From assembly GCA_022827685.1 (NCBI GenBank), contig JAJEIH010000014.1, positions 129,801 through 193,800 of the forward strand: a DNA stretch of 64,000 nt, in the 5' to 3' direction. Origin of the DNA: Alphaproteobacteria bacterium (GTDB lineage: Bacteria > Pseudomonadota > Alphaproteobacteria > Bin95). This document shows positions 16,417-24,584 of the stretch, in pieces; positions within the stretch are counted from its first letter, which is position 1; each line of letters begins with the position of its first letter. Under the pieces are notes generated by a model. It was given only the letters and a program-made list of their open reading frames with translations, made no database searches and was not told where the DNA came from. A program made the position numbers and the translations under genes.

Positions 16417-17648
16417 TGGAGGCGCTGCTTCCCGTCCTCGGCGAATGGCTGGAATTCGTCGTGCGCTGGGCGCATGTGACGACCGCCATCGTGTGGATCG
16501 GCACCTCGTTCTACTTCATCGCGCTCGATCTCGGCCTCCGCCGCCATCAGGGCCTGCCCGAAGGGGTAACCGGGGAGGAGTGGCAGGTGCATGGCGGCGG
16601 CTTCTACCATATCCGCAAATACATGGTCGCTCCGGCGGAGCTCCCGGAACATCTGACCTGGTTCAAGTGGGAGAGCTACGCAACCTGGGTGTCCGGCTTC
16701 GCCCTGTTATGCGTGCTTTATTACGCGCACCCGGAATTCTACCTCGTCGATAACGAGGTCATGGAGTTGTCGAACGAGGCGGCGATCGCCATTTCCGTCG
16801 CTTCCATCGTCATCGGCTGGTTCGCCTACGACCTGATCTGCAAGAGCCGTTTCGGCGACGACAACACGCGGCTGATGCTGTTCCTCTATGTCATCCTGGT
16901 CGTCATGGCCTGGGGCTTTTCGCAGGTCTTCACCGGGCGGGCCGCCTTCGTGCATCTGGGCTCGATCACGGCGACGATCATGAGCGCCAATGTGTTCCTG
17001 GTCATCATCCCGAACCAGCGGATCGTGACCGAGGACCTGAAGGCGGGACGAACGCCGGACCCGAAATACGGCCGGATCGCGGGCCAGCGTTCGACGCACA
17101 ACAACTACCTGACGCTGCCCGTCATCTTCCTGATGCTCTCGAACCACTACCCGCTGGCCTTCGCCACGGAATACAGCTGGGTCATTGCGTCGCTGATTTT
17201 CCTGATCGGGGTGTTGATCCGCGTCTATTTCAACAATGTGCATGCGCGGAAGGGCCATCGGATATGGCCGTGGATCGCCGCTGCCGTCCTGTTCCTGGTC
17301 ATCGTCTGGCTCTCAACCATGCCGGCGGTACTGACCGGCTCGGGCAACGGCGCAGCCGCACTGACGCCGGCGGAACGCCGCCTCGCCGCCTCGCCCCATT
17401 TCGAAGCGGTGCAGGAAGCCGTGCTTGCCCGCTGCCTCGTCTGCCACGCGGAGGAGCCGGTCTGGGAGGGGATCCACCGCCCGCCCAAGGGCATCGTGCT
17501 GGAAACCGACGAACAGCTCCTGCGGAACGCCCGCCTCATCTATCTGCAGGCCGGCCGGTCGCGCGCCATGCCGCCCGGCAATCTGGCCGCGATGGAAGAC
17601 GAGGAGCGCCGGCTGATCGTCGCCTGGTACGAGGAAAGGCGGGAGTAG
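16416..17648 (+). CDS. puuD: Membrane urate hydroxylase with cytochrome c domain
   Basis: The 410-residue protein has about eight or nine predicted transmembrane helices (residues ~10-310). Conserved histidines are visible in the N-terminal part (FVVRWAHVTTAIVWIG). A C-terminal cytochrome c domain contains CLVCH (about 340) and a downstream MPP axial Met (RAMPPGN). PuuD oxidises urate to 5-hydroxyisourate and passes electrons to the respiratory chain without making peroxide. The ATG overlaps the xdhB stop (TAATG), making it the fourth gene of uraH-xdhA-xdhB-puuD. No classical urate oxidase or HpxO gene is seen, so this is the urate-oxidising step here. Confidence 0.93.
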   Translation: MEALLPVLGEWLEFVVRWAHVTTAIVWIGTSFYFIALDLGLRRHQGLPEGVTGEEWQVHGGGFYHIRKYMVAPAELPEHLTWFKWESYATWVSGFALLCVLYYAHPEFYLVDNEVMELSNEAAIAISVASIVIGWFAYDLICKSRFGDDNTRLMLFLYVILVVMAWGFSQVFTGRAAFVHLGSITATIMSANVFLVIIPNQRIVTEDLKAGRTPDPKYGRIAGQRSTHNNYLTLPVIFLMLSNHYPLAFATEYSWVIASLIFLIGVLIRVYFNNVHARKGHRIWPWIAAAVLFLVIVWLSTMPAVLTGSGNGAAALTPAERRLAASPHFEAVQEAVLARCLVCHAEEPVWEGIHRPPKGIVLETDEQLLRNARLIYLQAGRSRAMPPGNLAAMEDEERRLIVAWYEERRE

Positions 17649-17664
17649 CGGCCGCCCAACGCCG

Positions 17665-18498
17665 CTACAGCGGCGGCGCGAGCTTGGGGTGGCGGTTCAC
17701 ATCCTTGTAGAGCAGGTAGCGGAACGGGCCGGGCCCCCCGGCGTAGCAGGCCTGGGGGCAGAAGGCGCGCAGCCACATGAAGTCCCCGGCCTCGACTTCC
17801 ACCCAGTCCCGGTTGAGCCGATAGACGCCCTTGCCTTCGAGCACATAAAGCCCGTGTTCCATGATGTGCGTCTCTGCGAAGGGGATGACGGCGCCCGGCT
17901 CGAAGGAGACGATGTTGACATGCATGTCGTGGCGCAGGTCGTCCGGGTCGATGAATCGCGTGGTCGCCCAGCGGCCGTCCGTGTCCGGCATGGCGACGGC
18001 CGGGCATTCCCGGTCGCTGGTCACGATGGGGTCGGGCGGGGCGAGGCCCTCGACCGCCTCGTAGCGCTTGCGTATCCAGTGGAAGACCGCATTTTCGCCG
18101 CCCCGGTTGCGGAGCTGCCATGCCGCGCCCGGCGGGATATAGGCGAAGCCGCCGGTCTCGATCTGCCGGGTCCGGCCCGCAAGCAGGAGTTCGAACGACC
18201 CGGAAACCGCGAAGAGGCCGGCTTCCGCACCGGGGTCGGGCTCGGGATTGTCGCTGCCGCCCCCGGGCCCTACCTCGACAATGTATTGCGAGAAGGTCTC
18301 CGCGAAGCCGGAGAGCGGCCTTGCGAGAATCCAGGCGCGGGTCTCCTCCCAGTGCGGCAGCAGGCTGGTGACGATGTCCCGGAGCACGTCCTTCGGGATG
18401 ACGGCATAGGCTTCCGTGAATACGGCGCGGCCGGTCAGCAGTTCCGTCTGGCCCGGAAGGCCCCCGCTGGGCACGTGGTAGCTGCGTGACTCAGGCAC
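17665..18498 (-). CDS. allE: (S)-ureidoglycine aminohydrolase
   Basis: The 277-residue bicupin has the second-cupin metal set Glu, His, His and Gln visible in ETHIMEHGLYVLEGKGVYRL and RAFCPQACY. The first cupin is AGLFAVSGSFELLL to FAYIPPGAAW. It releases ammonia from S-ureidoglycine, the unstable product of allantoate amidohydrolase, giving S-ureidoglycolate. It converges with puuD (16-nt gap), so it is near the purine operon but on the opposite strand, as the last gene of a run with the CMD protein, TcuA-like and PurB genes. The preceding enzyme, AllC, is not in this window. Confidence 0.92.
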   Translation of the reverse strand: MPESRSYHVPSGGLPGQTELLTGRAVFTEAYAVIPKDVLRDIVTSLLPHWEETRAWILARPLSGFAETFSQYIVEVGPGGGSDNPEPDPGAEAGLFAVSGSFELLLAGRTRQIETGGFAYIPPGAAWQLRNRGGENAVFHWIRKRYEAVEGLAPPDPIVTSDRECPAVAMPDTDGRWATTRFIDPDDLRHDMHVNIVSFEPGAVIPFAETHIMEHGLYVLEGKGVYRLNRDWVEVEAGDFMWLRAFCPQACYAGGPGPFRYLLYKDVNRHPKLAPPL

Positions 18499-18516
18499 TG
18501 TATCCGCCTCCCGAGA

Positions 18517-19089
18517 TCAGGCTGGACGGGCTTCCCCGGCTTTTCGGGGGCGCTTCATCGGGTCTTCTACGACGCCTTCCGGTTCGATTTCGACCTCGAA
18601 GTTCTCAAGGAACGCGGAAACCATGGAATAGAAGCCGACCGCGAGCGTGAGTTCGGCCATCCGCCCCGTGTCGAGCCGGGCCGAGAGCGCATTCCAGGTC
18701 GCGTCGCTCGCGCGGACGCTTGCCACCACCTCGTCGGTGAAGCGGATCACCAGATTCTCGAGCTCCGAGAACACCGTATCGTCCTCGCCATGCTCGACGG
18801 CGGCGATCCGGCCCTCGTCCATGCCGATATTGCGGGAAACGATCCTGTGCTGGTGGATTTCGTAGGGCGCGCCCAGCAGGTGGCCGACCCGCAGGATCGC
18901 GATTTCCCTGAGCTCGGGGTCGAGCCGGCCCTTGAACAGGATCGCATTGCCGAGCCGCATGAAATGCGGCAGCGCCGGCCCCGTATGGGCCAGCATGTGG
19001 AAGACGTTCATCAGCGGATCGAAGCGCTGGACGAATGTGCGCAATTCGTCCGGCAGGGTCTCGATGTCGGGGTAGGGCGCGCGCGCCAT
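18517..19089 (-). CDS. Carboxymuconolactone decarboxylase-like family protein
   Basis: The 190-residue protein has the CMD/AhpD-like all-helical fold: LREIAILRVGHLLGAPYEIHQHRIVSRNIG (residues ~65-95), followed by the FTDEVVASV helix. No CxxC redox pair is present, so it is not an AhpD peroxidase. The EIHQH segment matches the decarboxylase-like subgroup, most members of which are uncharacterised. The ATG at 19089 has GGAGG 9 nt upstream, favouring it over an in-frame TTG 18 nt earlier. It lies 18 nt before allE in the same transcription unit. Confidence 0.8.
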   Translation of the reverse strand: MARAPYPDIETLPDELRTFVQRFDPLMNVFHMLAHTGPALPHFMRLGNAILFKGRLDPELREIAILRVGHLLGAPYEIHQHRIVSRNIGMDEGRIAAVEHGEDDTVFSELENLVIRFTDEVVASVRASDATWNALSARLDTGRMAELTLAVGFYSMVSAFLENFEVEIEPEGVVEDPMKRPRKAGEARPA

Positions 19090-19133
19090 CGGGGTCAGCC
19101 TCCGCAAAGGGTATCGGTAGTCCGAGTGGGCGT

Positions 19134-20627
19134 CTATTCGTTGCCGACGGCCGCCCGGCCGGCCGCTTCGCCGGCAATCTTGCCGAAGACCGCGCCCGCC
19201 ATCAGCCCGGTGCCGCCCGGATAGTTGAACCAGAACAGCCCGCCGACAAGTTCGCCCGCGGCGTAGAGGCCCGGAATCCCGATGTCGTCCGTGTCCATCA
19301 CCTGTGCGTCGCCGTTCACGCGCAGGCCGCCGAAGGTGAAGGTGATGCCGCAGGTGGTCTGGTAGCCCTCAAAGGGCGGCTCGTCGATTGTGTTGGCCCA
19401 GTTGGTCTTGTCCACCGCGAGGCCCTCTGTCCGGCGCCCGTCCTTCACGTTCGGGTTGTAGGGAATGTCGGTTCGCACCGCTGCGTTGTAGGCGCGGATT
19501 TCCTTGAGGAACGCCTCGGCGTTCACGCCTTCGAGTTTCGCAGCCAGTTCCTCGACGGTATCGGCCCGGACCTTGGTGACCTCGCGGATGCGGTATTCGT
19601 CGCGCAGGTTCGGGATGATCTTGTTGTCGAACACCTGCCAGGCCATCTGGCCCGGCTGGTTCAGGATCACGCGGCCGTATTTCGCATAGGTGTAGTTGCG
19701 GAAGTCCGCGCCTTCATCGACGAAGCGCCGGCCCTCCGCATTCACCATGACGCCCCAGGGATAGCTGTGCTTCTGGAAATTGTCGCCGACGGCGAGGTCG
19801 CCGAATTCGGGCGCGTTGAAGTCCCAGCCGACCGCATGGCAGCCGGACCAGTTGCCGTAGGCCCGCGCGCCGATGTCCAGCGCCATGCGGATGCCGTCGC
19901 CGGTGTTGAACCGGGTGCCGCGCACCTTGGCCACGTCCCAGCCGGGGCCGAGATAGCGGGTGCGCATCTCCGGGTTCGCCTCGAAGCCGCCCGCGGCGAG
20001 GACCACCGCGCGGGCACGGACCTCGAAGCTGCGGCGGTCCCGGCGCACGCGCACGCCCTTCACGCCGTCGTCGCCGTGCAGCAGGGCCGTCGCGCGCGCG
20101 CCGTAAAGCACCTCCACGCCCTCCCGCGCGCCGGAGTCGTGCAGGGCATCCACCAGTCCTGGCCCGCCGCCCCAGGCGGAGAGCACGAGGCCGCCCCAGA
20201 ACTTGAAGCGCCCGTCGATCTTGAAGGCCTGCTTGCCGTAGATCGGCAGGAAGCGCACGCCCTTGTCCCGCATCCATTTCATGGTGTCGAGCGAGCGCGT
20301 CACCAGCAGCTCGCACATGTCCGGGTCGGTCCGGTATTCGGTGATCCGGCCCATGTCGTCATAGAAGTCGGCCTCGCTGTAGACGCCGAAATCGGTGATC
20401 GCGATCTCGTCCTCGGTCAGGTCCGGCACCAGCGCCCTGATGTCGTCTACGCCGTTGAAGACCGTGCGGATATTGCCTGCGGTGAAGGCCGAGTTGCCGC
20501 CGCGCTCCTCCTCGTTCGCGCGCTCCAGCACGAGCACGTCCGCCCCCTGCTCGCGCGCGGCGAGCGCGGCGCACATGGCGGCATTGCCCGCGCCGACTAT
20601 GACGACATCGACTGTGCGGTCCGACAT
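19134..20627 (-). CDS. FAD-dependent tricarballylate dehydrogenase-like / fumarate reductase-type flavoprotein
   Basis: The 497-residue protein has an N-terminal FAD site (VVIVGAGNAAMCAALAARE), ERANEEERGGNSAFT, and the FAD_binding_2/succinate dehydrogenase-type cap. C-terminal motifs are CGITFTFGGLRVN and GGLFWFNYPGGTGLMAG. GGNSAFTAGNIR and overall length match TcuA (tricarballylate dehydrogenase) of the CitA/TcuA group. The natural substrate may be another tricarboxylate or an unsaturated acid. No TcuB electron-transfer or TcuC transporter gene is adjacent. It sits between purB (35 nt) and the CMD gene (44 nt), probably in one transcript. Confidence 0.82.
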   Translation of the reverse strand: MSDRTVDVVIVGAGNAAMCAALAAREQGADVLVLERANEEERGGNSAFTAGNIRTVFNGVDDIRALVPDLTEDEIAITDFGVYSEADFYDDMGRITEYRTDPDMCELLVTRSLDTMKWMRDKGVRFLPIYGKQAFKIDGRFKFWGGLVLSAWGGGPGLVDALHDSGAREGVEVLYGARATALLHGDDGVKGVRVRRDRRSFEVRARAVVLAAGGFEANPEMRTRYLGPGWDVAKVRGTRFNTGDGIRMALDIGARAYGNWSGCHAVGWDFNAPEFGDLAVGDNFQKHSYPWGVMVNAEGRRFVDEGADFRNYTYAKYGRVILNQPGQMAWQVFDNKIIPNLRDEYRIREVTKVRADTVEELAAKLEGVNAEAFLKEIRAYNAAVRTDIPYNPNVKDGRRTEGLAVDKTNWANTIDEPPFEGYQTTCGITFTFGGLRVNGDAQVMDTDDIGIPGLYAAGELVGGLFWFNYPGGTGLMAGAVFGKIAGEAAGRAAVGNE

Positions 20628-20662
20628 TCCGAATTCTCCAAAAGGGACGGGGCGAAGGGGGT

Positions 20663-21958
20663 TCAGTTTCCGAAAACGCGCTCGAAAATCGTATCGACAT
20701 GGATCAGCTGGCGGTCCACGTCGAAGATTTCGTCCAGCCTGGCGGCCGGCACCGCCGCGGCGATGTCGGGGTCTCGCTCCAGTTGCGCGCGGAACGAGCC
20801 GCCTTCCTGCCAGGCTGTCATCGCCGCCGCCTGCACCTTGCTGTAAGCGTCTTCGCGGCTCATGCCGGCCTGCGTGAGTTCCAGAAGCACATGCTGCGAG
20901 AAGACAAGGCCGCCCAGGCTGTCGAGGTTCCGGCGCATGGCGTCGGGATACACCACCAGCCGGTCGACGACGCCCGCCAGCCGGTGGAGGGCGAAGTCGA
21001 GCGTCGCCGTCGCGTCCGGCCCGATCATCCGCTCGACGGAGGAGTGCGAGATGTCCCGCTCGTGCCAGAGCGCCACATTCTCGAGCGCGGGGATGACGGC
21101 CGACCGGACCATGCGCGCAAGCCCGGTCAGGTTTTCGGTCAACACCGGATTGCGCTTGTGCGGCATGGCGGAGGAGCCCTTCTGCCCGGCGGAGAAAAAC
21201 TCCTCCGCCTCCCGCAATTCCGTGCGCTGCAGGTGCCGGATTTCGACCGCGAGCCGCTCGACGCCGCTGGCGATGACCCCCAGCACGGCGAAGAACATGG
21301 CGTGCCGGTCGCGCGGGATCACCTGGGTGGAATGCGTCTCGGGCGCGAGGCCCATCTTCTCCGCCACATGCGCCTCGACGCGCGGATCTATGCTGGCGAA
21401 CGTGCCGACGGGGCCTGATATGGCGCAGGTGGCGATCTCCGCCCGCGCGGCTTCCAGCCGGGCGCGGTTGCGGGCGAACTCGGCATAGTGCCCGGCCAGC
21501 TTGACGCCGAAGGTGGTGGGCTCGGCGTGGATGGCGTGGCTGCGGCCTACGCAGAGCGTGAATTTGTGCTCATAAGCCCTTGTCTTCAATGCGGAGAGAA
21601 GCCTGTCGAGGTCCGCCAGAAGAATGTCGCTGGCGCGCGTGAGTTGCACCGCCAGGCAGGTGTCGAGCACATCGGAGGAGGTCATGCCCTGGTGGACGAA
21701 CCGGGCTTCCGGACCGACATGCTCGGCGAGATTGGTGAGGAAGGCGATGACGTCGTGCTTGGTTTCGGCCTCGATCTCGTCGATGCGCGCGATCTCGAAC
21801 GCGCCCCGCTCCCACACCGCGCGCGCCGCCGAAGCGGGCGCCATGCCGAACTCCGCCATGGCGTCCAGCGCATGGGCCTCGATCTCGAACCAGATGCGGA
21901 ACCTGGCCTCCGCCGACCAGACGGCCGCCATCTCGGCGCGGGTATAGCGTTCGATCAT
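20663..21958 (-). CDS. purB: Adenylosuccinate lyase
   Basis: The 431-residue fumarase/aspartase superfamily enzyme has the signature SSAMPHKRNPVLTENL, the MTSSDVLDT segment and HAEPTTFG with the catalytic-region His. It cleaves SAICAR and adenylosuccinate, releasing fumarate, in de novo purine synthesis. The ATG at 21958 gives the standard N-terminus MIERYTRAEMAAVWS. It is the promoter-proximal gene of a minus-strand run ending in allE, so synthesis and degradation genes for purines appear to share a transcript. Confidence 0.95.
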   Translation of the reverse strand: MIERYTRAEMAAVWSAEARFRIWFEIEAHALDAMAEFGMAPASAARAVWERGAFEIARIDEIEAETKHDVIAFLTNLAEHVGPEARFVHQGMTSSDVLDTCLAVQLTRASDILLADLDRLLSALKTRAYEHKFTLCVGRSHAIHAEPTTFGVKLAGHYAEFARNRARLEAARAEIATCAISGPVGTFASIDPRVEAHVAEKMGLAPETHSTQVIPRDRHAMFFAVLGVIASGVERLAVEIRHLQRTELREAEEFFSAGQKGSSAMPHKRNPVLTENLTGLARMVRSAVIPALENVALWHERDISHSSVERMIGPDATATLDFALHRLAGVVDRLVVYPDAMRRNLDSLGGLVFSQHVLLELTQAGMSREDAYSKVQAAAMTAWQEGGSFRAQLERDPDIAAAVPAARLDEIFDVDRQLIHVDTIFERVFGN

Positions 21959-22045
21959 GGCCCGGACCCTAAGGGCGGCCATCTATCGCGGCAAGGATAC
22001 CCGGTGTCGCGGACGGTTCCGCCCTCGTCCATCCGCAATGCAGGA

Positions 22046-23812
22046 CTACGTGGCCTCCAGCAACTCCCCGGCAGCCTCCGGATCGTCGCCGCGCGGCGCG
22101 AGCGGGTCCTGCGGGCTCAGCCTGTGGTCGAGCACCATCTGCGCGAGCAACAGGCGTTTCCGACCGCCGCCGGCCGCCGCAATGCGGGCGCCTTCATGCG
22201 CCATGACGACGGCGCTCGCCGCGTGGTAGAGCGCATCCGATGCCTGGCGCATGCGCGGCTCGTCTCCGGCCTCCGCAACCTCCTCGGCAAGCGCGATGGC
22301 GCGGCCCGCGGCATGGCCGAGCGCGCCCTTCAACTGGCCGGGCAGGCCGTCCGCCTCGTCCAGCAAGGTCGTCAGCATCTCGCCAAGCACCTTCTGGGCG
22401 CCGGCCTTGCCGACGGCGCGGCCGACAATGTCCAGCGCGTTGATATTGGAGGTGCCTTCCCAGAGCACGCCGAGATGAGCGTCCCGCACGAGCCGGGCAT
22501 TGACGAAGGTCTCGATGTAGCCATTGCCGCCCCGCGCCTCCATCGCCCCGGTCGCGACCGCGACATTATCGCGGCCGGTGCGGAATTTCAGCAGCGGCGT
22601 CAGCAGCCGCACCAGGGCCGCCGCCTGCTCGTCGCCGGCTTCCGAGCGTTCCAGCCTGTCCGCGGTGAACAGCGCCATCGAAAGGGCCTGCTCGGTCGGC
22701 ACCATCAGCTTGAGCAACTGCCGGCGCATCAGCGGCTTGTCGGCGACGATGCCGCCGAACGCCATCCGGCCGCGCGCGGCGACCAGCGCCTCGTTCAGGC
22801 ATCGCCGCATCATCGCCGCGGCCCGCACGCCGTGCGAAAGGCGGCTCAGATTCACCTGGTCCAGCATCTGCTTGAGGCCATTGTTCCGGCCAGGCCCGAC
22901 CTCGCCGAGCGGATAGGCGACGGCCCCGTCGAAGACGATCTCGCCCGATGCCATGGACCGGGTGCCCATCTTGTCCTTGAGGCGCACGATCCGGTAGCTG
23001 TTGCGGCTGCCGTCGTCGCGGTATTTCGGCAGGGCGAACAGGGCGAGGCCGGCCGTGCCCGTAACCGCGCCTTCCGGCCTCGCCAGCAGCAGGGCGACAT
23101 CGGCGTCGGCGCAGGAGCAGAACCACTTGTCGCCGTAGAGCCTCCATTCGGGTCCGTCGGGGCCGTCCTCCAGCCGGGCCGCCAGCTCGATTCCGCCCAC
23201 GTCGGAGCCGCCCGTCTTCTCCGTCATGAACTGCGCGCCCATGCAGATTTCGCCCATGTCCTGGCTGGTCATTCCCGGCAGGAAACGCCGGCGAACCGCC
23301 TCGTCGCCGTATTTCCCGATGAGAAACGCCGAGGTGTCCGTGGCGGAGATCGGGCACATCAGTGCGAATTCCGACTGCACGAACAGGTATTGCAGGATGT
23401 ATTTCGCCGTGACCGGCGTTCCGTTCCAGCCGAGCACGCCGGGGCGCCGGGACATGGCATGGATGCCGAAATCGCCGAAACCGATCCGTTCCATCTCCCG
23501 GTAGGCGGGATGGAACTCGATCCAGTCCTCGTCGCGACCGAAGGCGTCGCGCGAATGCAGCACGGGCCCGTGCCGGTCCGCCAGCCGGGCCAGCTCGTCG
23601 AGGCGCCCGCCGGCGATTTCCCCGAGGCGGCGGAAATGCGGAAGCATGTGTTCGCGCAGGTCGTCCGGCAGGTAGAGCGGCAGCAGGTCCTGCAGGCTCC
23701 GGTCGATGTCGAAGAAATTCATCCCGTGGCAATCCGGCGCCAGCGGCGTGCCGGCGGCGGTCGCGTTCGGGAGGGTGTTCCACGCAAGGAACGGGGGTGT
23801 CGTGACATTCAT
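22046..23812 (-). CDS. AidB-like acyl-CoA dehydrogenase family protein
   Basis: The 588-residue protein has acyl-CoA dehydrogenase motifs: ICMGAQFMTEKTGGSDVG near residues 190-207, a central beta domain (WRLYGDKWFCSCADADVALL) and MEARGGNGYIETFVNARLVRD in the C-terminal helical domain. WEGTSNINALD follows. The QFMTEKTGGSDV motif and length beyond 540 residues place it with AidB, the adaptive-response flavoprotein, rather than short beta-oxidation dehydrogenases. The function of many AidB relatives is unclear. It ends 88 nt before purB. Its upstream side is the long non-coding region. Confidence 0.83.
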   Translation of the reverse strand: MNVTTPPFLAWNTLPNATAAGTPLAPDCHGMNFFDIDRSLQDLLPLYLPDDLREHMLPHFRRLGEIAGGRLDELARLADRHGPVLHSRDAFGRDEDWIEFHPAYREMERIGFGDFGIHAMSRRPGVLGWNGTPVTAKYILQYLFVQSEFALMCPISATDTSAFLIGKYGDEAVRRRFLPGMTSQDMGEICMGAQFMTEKTGGSDVGGIELAARLEDGPDGPEWRLYGDKWFCSCADADVALLLARPEGAVTGTAGLALFALPKYRDDGSRNSYRIVRLKDKMGTRSMASGEIVFDGAVAYPLGEVGPGRNNGLKQMLDQVNLSRLSHGVRAAAMMRRCLNEALVAARGRMAFGGIVADKPLMRRQLLKLMVPTEQALSMALFTADRLERSEAGDEQAAALVRLLTPLLKFRTGRDNVAVATGAMEARGGNGYIETFVNARLVRDAHLGVLWEGTSNINALDIVGRAVGKAGAQKVLGEMLTTLLDEADGLPGQLKGALGHAAGRAIALAEEVAEAGDEPRMRQASDALYHAASAVVMAHEGARIAAAGGGRKRLLLAQMVLDHRLSPQDPLAPRGDDPEAAGELLEAT

Positions 23813-24584
23813 GGCGGACCGTCCGGGCCTTCGTCGAGGAAAGTGCGGGTCCCAATGTGCCAGAGGCGCGCCCGCCGCGAAATGTCTCCATTTGTCGTCC
23901 TCCGGCCTTCCCCGAAGGCGGACTCTCCCCGATCGTCGGGTCGTCGCGGCGGGCGGGGATGAGCGCGGAATCCGGTATAGTTTCCTGAAAAACCAGCCTC
24001 ATGCGTGAAAACAGGATTTTTTTCGACTGAAAGGCTTGTATTTCGACGCGGCATCACTAGAATAAAGAAAGAACAAAATGCGGGAGGCGGTATCCGGAAG
24101 CCGCTTCCTGCCGCGTCGGCGAAAAAATCCCTGAGAAACGCACGGGAGAGGTGCGCCCTGACGACTCGCGCGCGCAATCAGGCGCGCGAACCGCGCCGGC
24201 GCCGACACGCGCCCCCGCCCGCGCGATACGCGCGAATCAGGGTCCCGCCGCCGAGGCAGCCGGGCAGCGGGAAGAACGAAACGAAGACGGATGGAAAGGA
24301 CAGGCCCATGCCGAAAACGAGGAACCGGAGAAGCCGGATGGAATGCCCGGAGCCCATGCTCGAACAGGACACAGGATATGCGCCCTGCGTATGCAGAACA
24401 TGACATCTCATGACATATCGCATGGGGTCTCGCCGCCGCCCATGACACAACATGACATCTCATGACATTTCCGGGGGGAGGTTTCCCGCCGTCCTGGCAG
24501 GCGGAAGGGAGGCGGAGGACTGCCGTTTCCGGCGATCCGGGGCACAGCTTGCGCAGGCCGCGCCGCTATCCCACCATTGGCGTC
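23813..24584. other. 772-bp intergenic region without a convincing gene
   Basis: This is the longest gene-free stretch in the window, between the divergent AidB-like and amino-acid-oxidase-like genes. Around 23990-24085 it is markedly richer in A/T than its surroundings. On the plus strand there, TTGTAT (24036-24041) and TAGAAT (24058-24063) are 16 nt apart and could be a weak promoter. A short hairpin (GGAAG-CCG-CTTCC) lies near 24096-24108. The middle part, about 24150-24260, is GC-rich low-complexity sequence. The right part holds the ATGACAT repeats described separately. Open frames of 90-150 codons here are arginine-rich and not protein-like. Confidence 0.6.
24398..24468. promoter_or_regulatory. 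Phased ATGACAT direct-repeat array (candidate operator)
   Basis: The 19-mer acatgacatctcatgacat occurs exactly at 24398-24416 and 24450-24468. Counted as 7-mers, ATGACAT lies at 24400, 24410, 24452 and 24462, with a one-base variant ATGACAC at 24442. Offsets 0, 10, 42, 52 and 62 correspond to about 0, 1, 4, 5 and 6 turns of B-DNA, so all five copies face the same side of the helix. Between the two clusters is an inverted repeat CATGGG/CCCATG (24421-24426 and 24439-24444). The array ends 116 nt before the start of the oxidase gene, which suggests a cooperative regulator site. The regulator is unknown. Confidence 0.55.

Noticed and set aside
18517-19089. AhpD-type alkylhydroperoxidase
   Set aside because: No CxxC pair is present in the helical domain.
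23999-24463. Open frames of 90-155 codons in the non-coding region
   Set aside because: Arg/Pro/Ser-rich on both strands, no ribosome site or family pattern; more like GC-driven open frames than genes.
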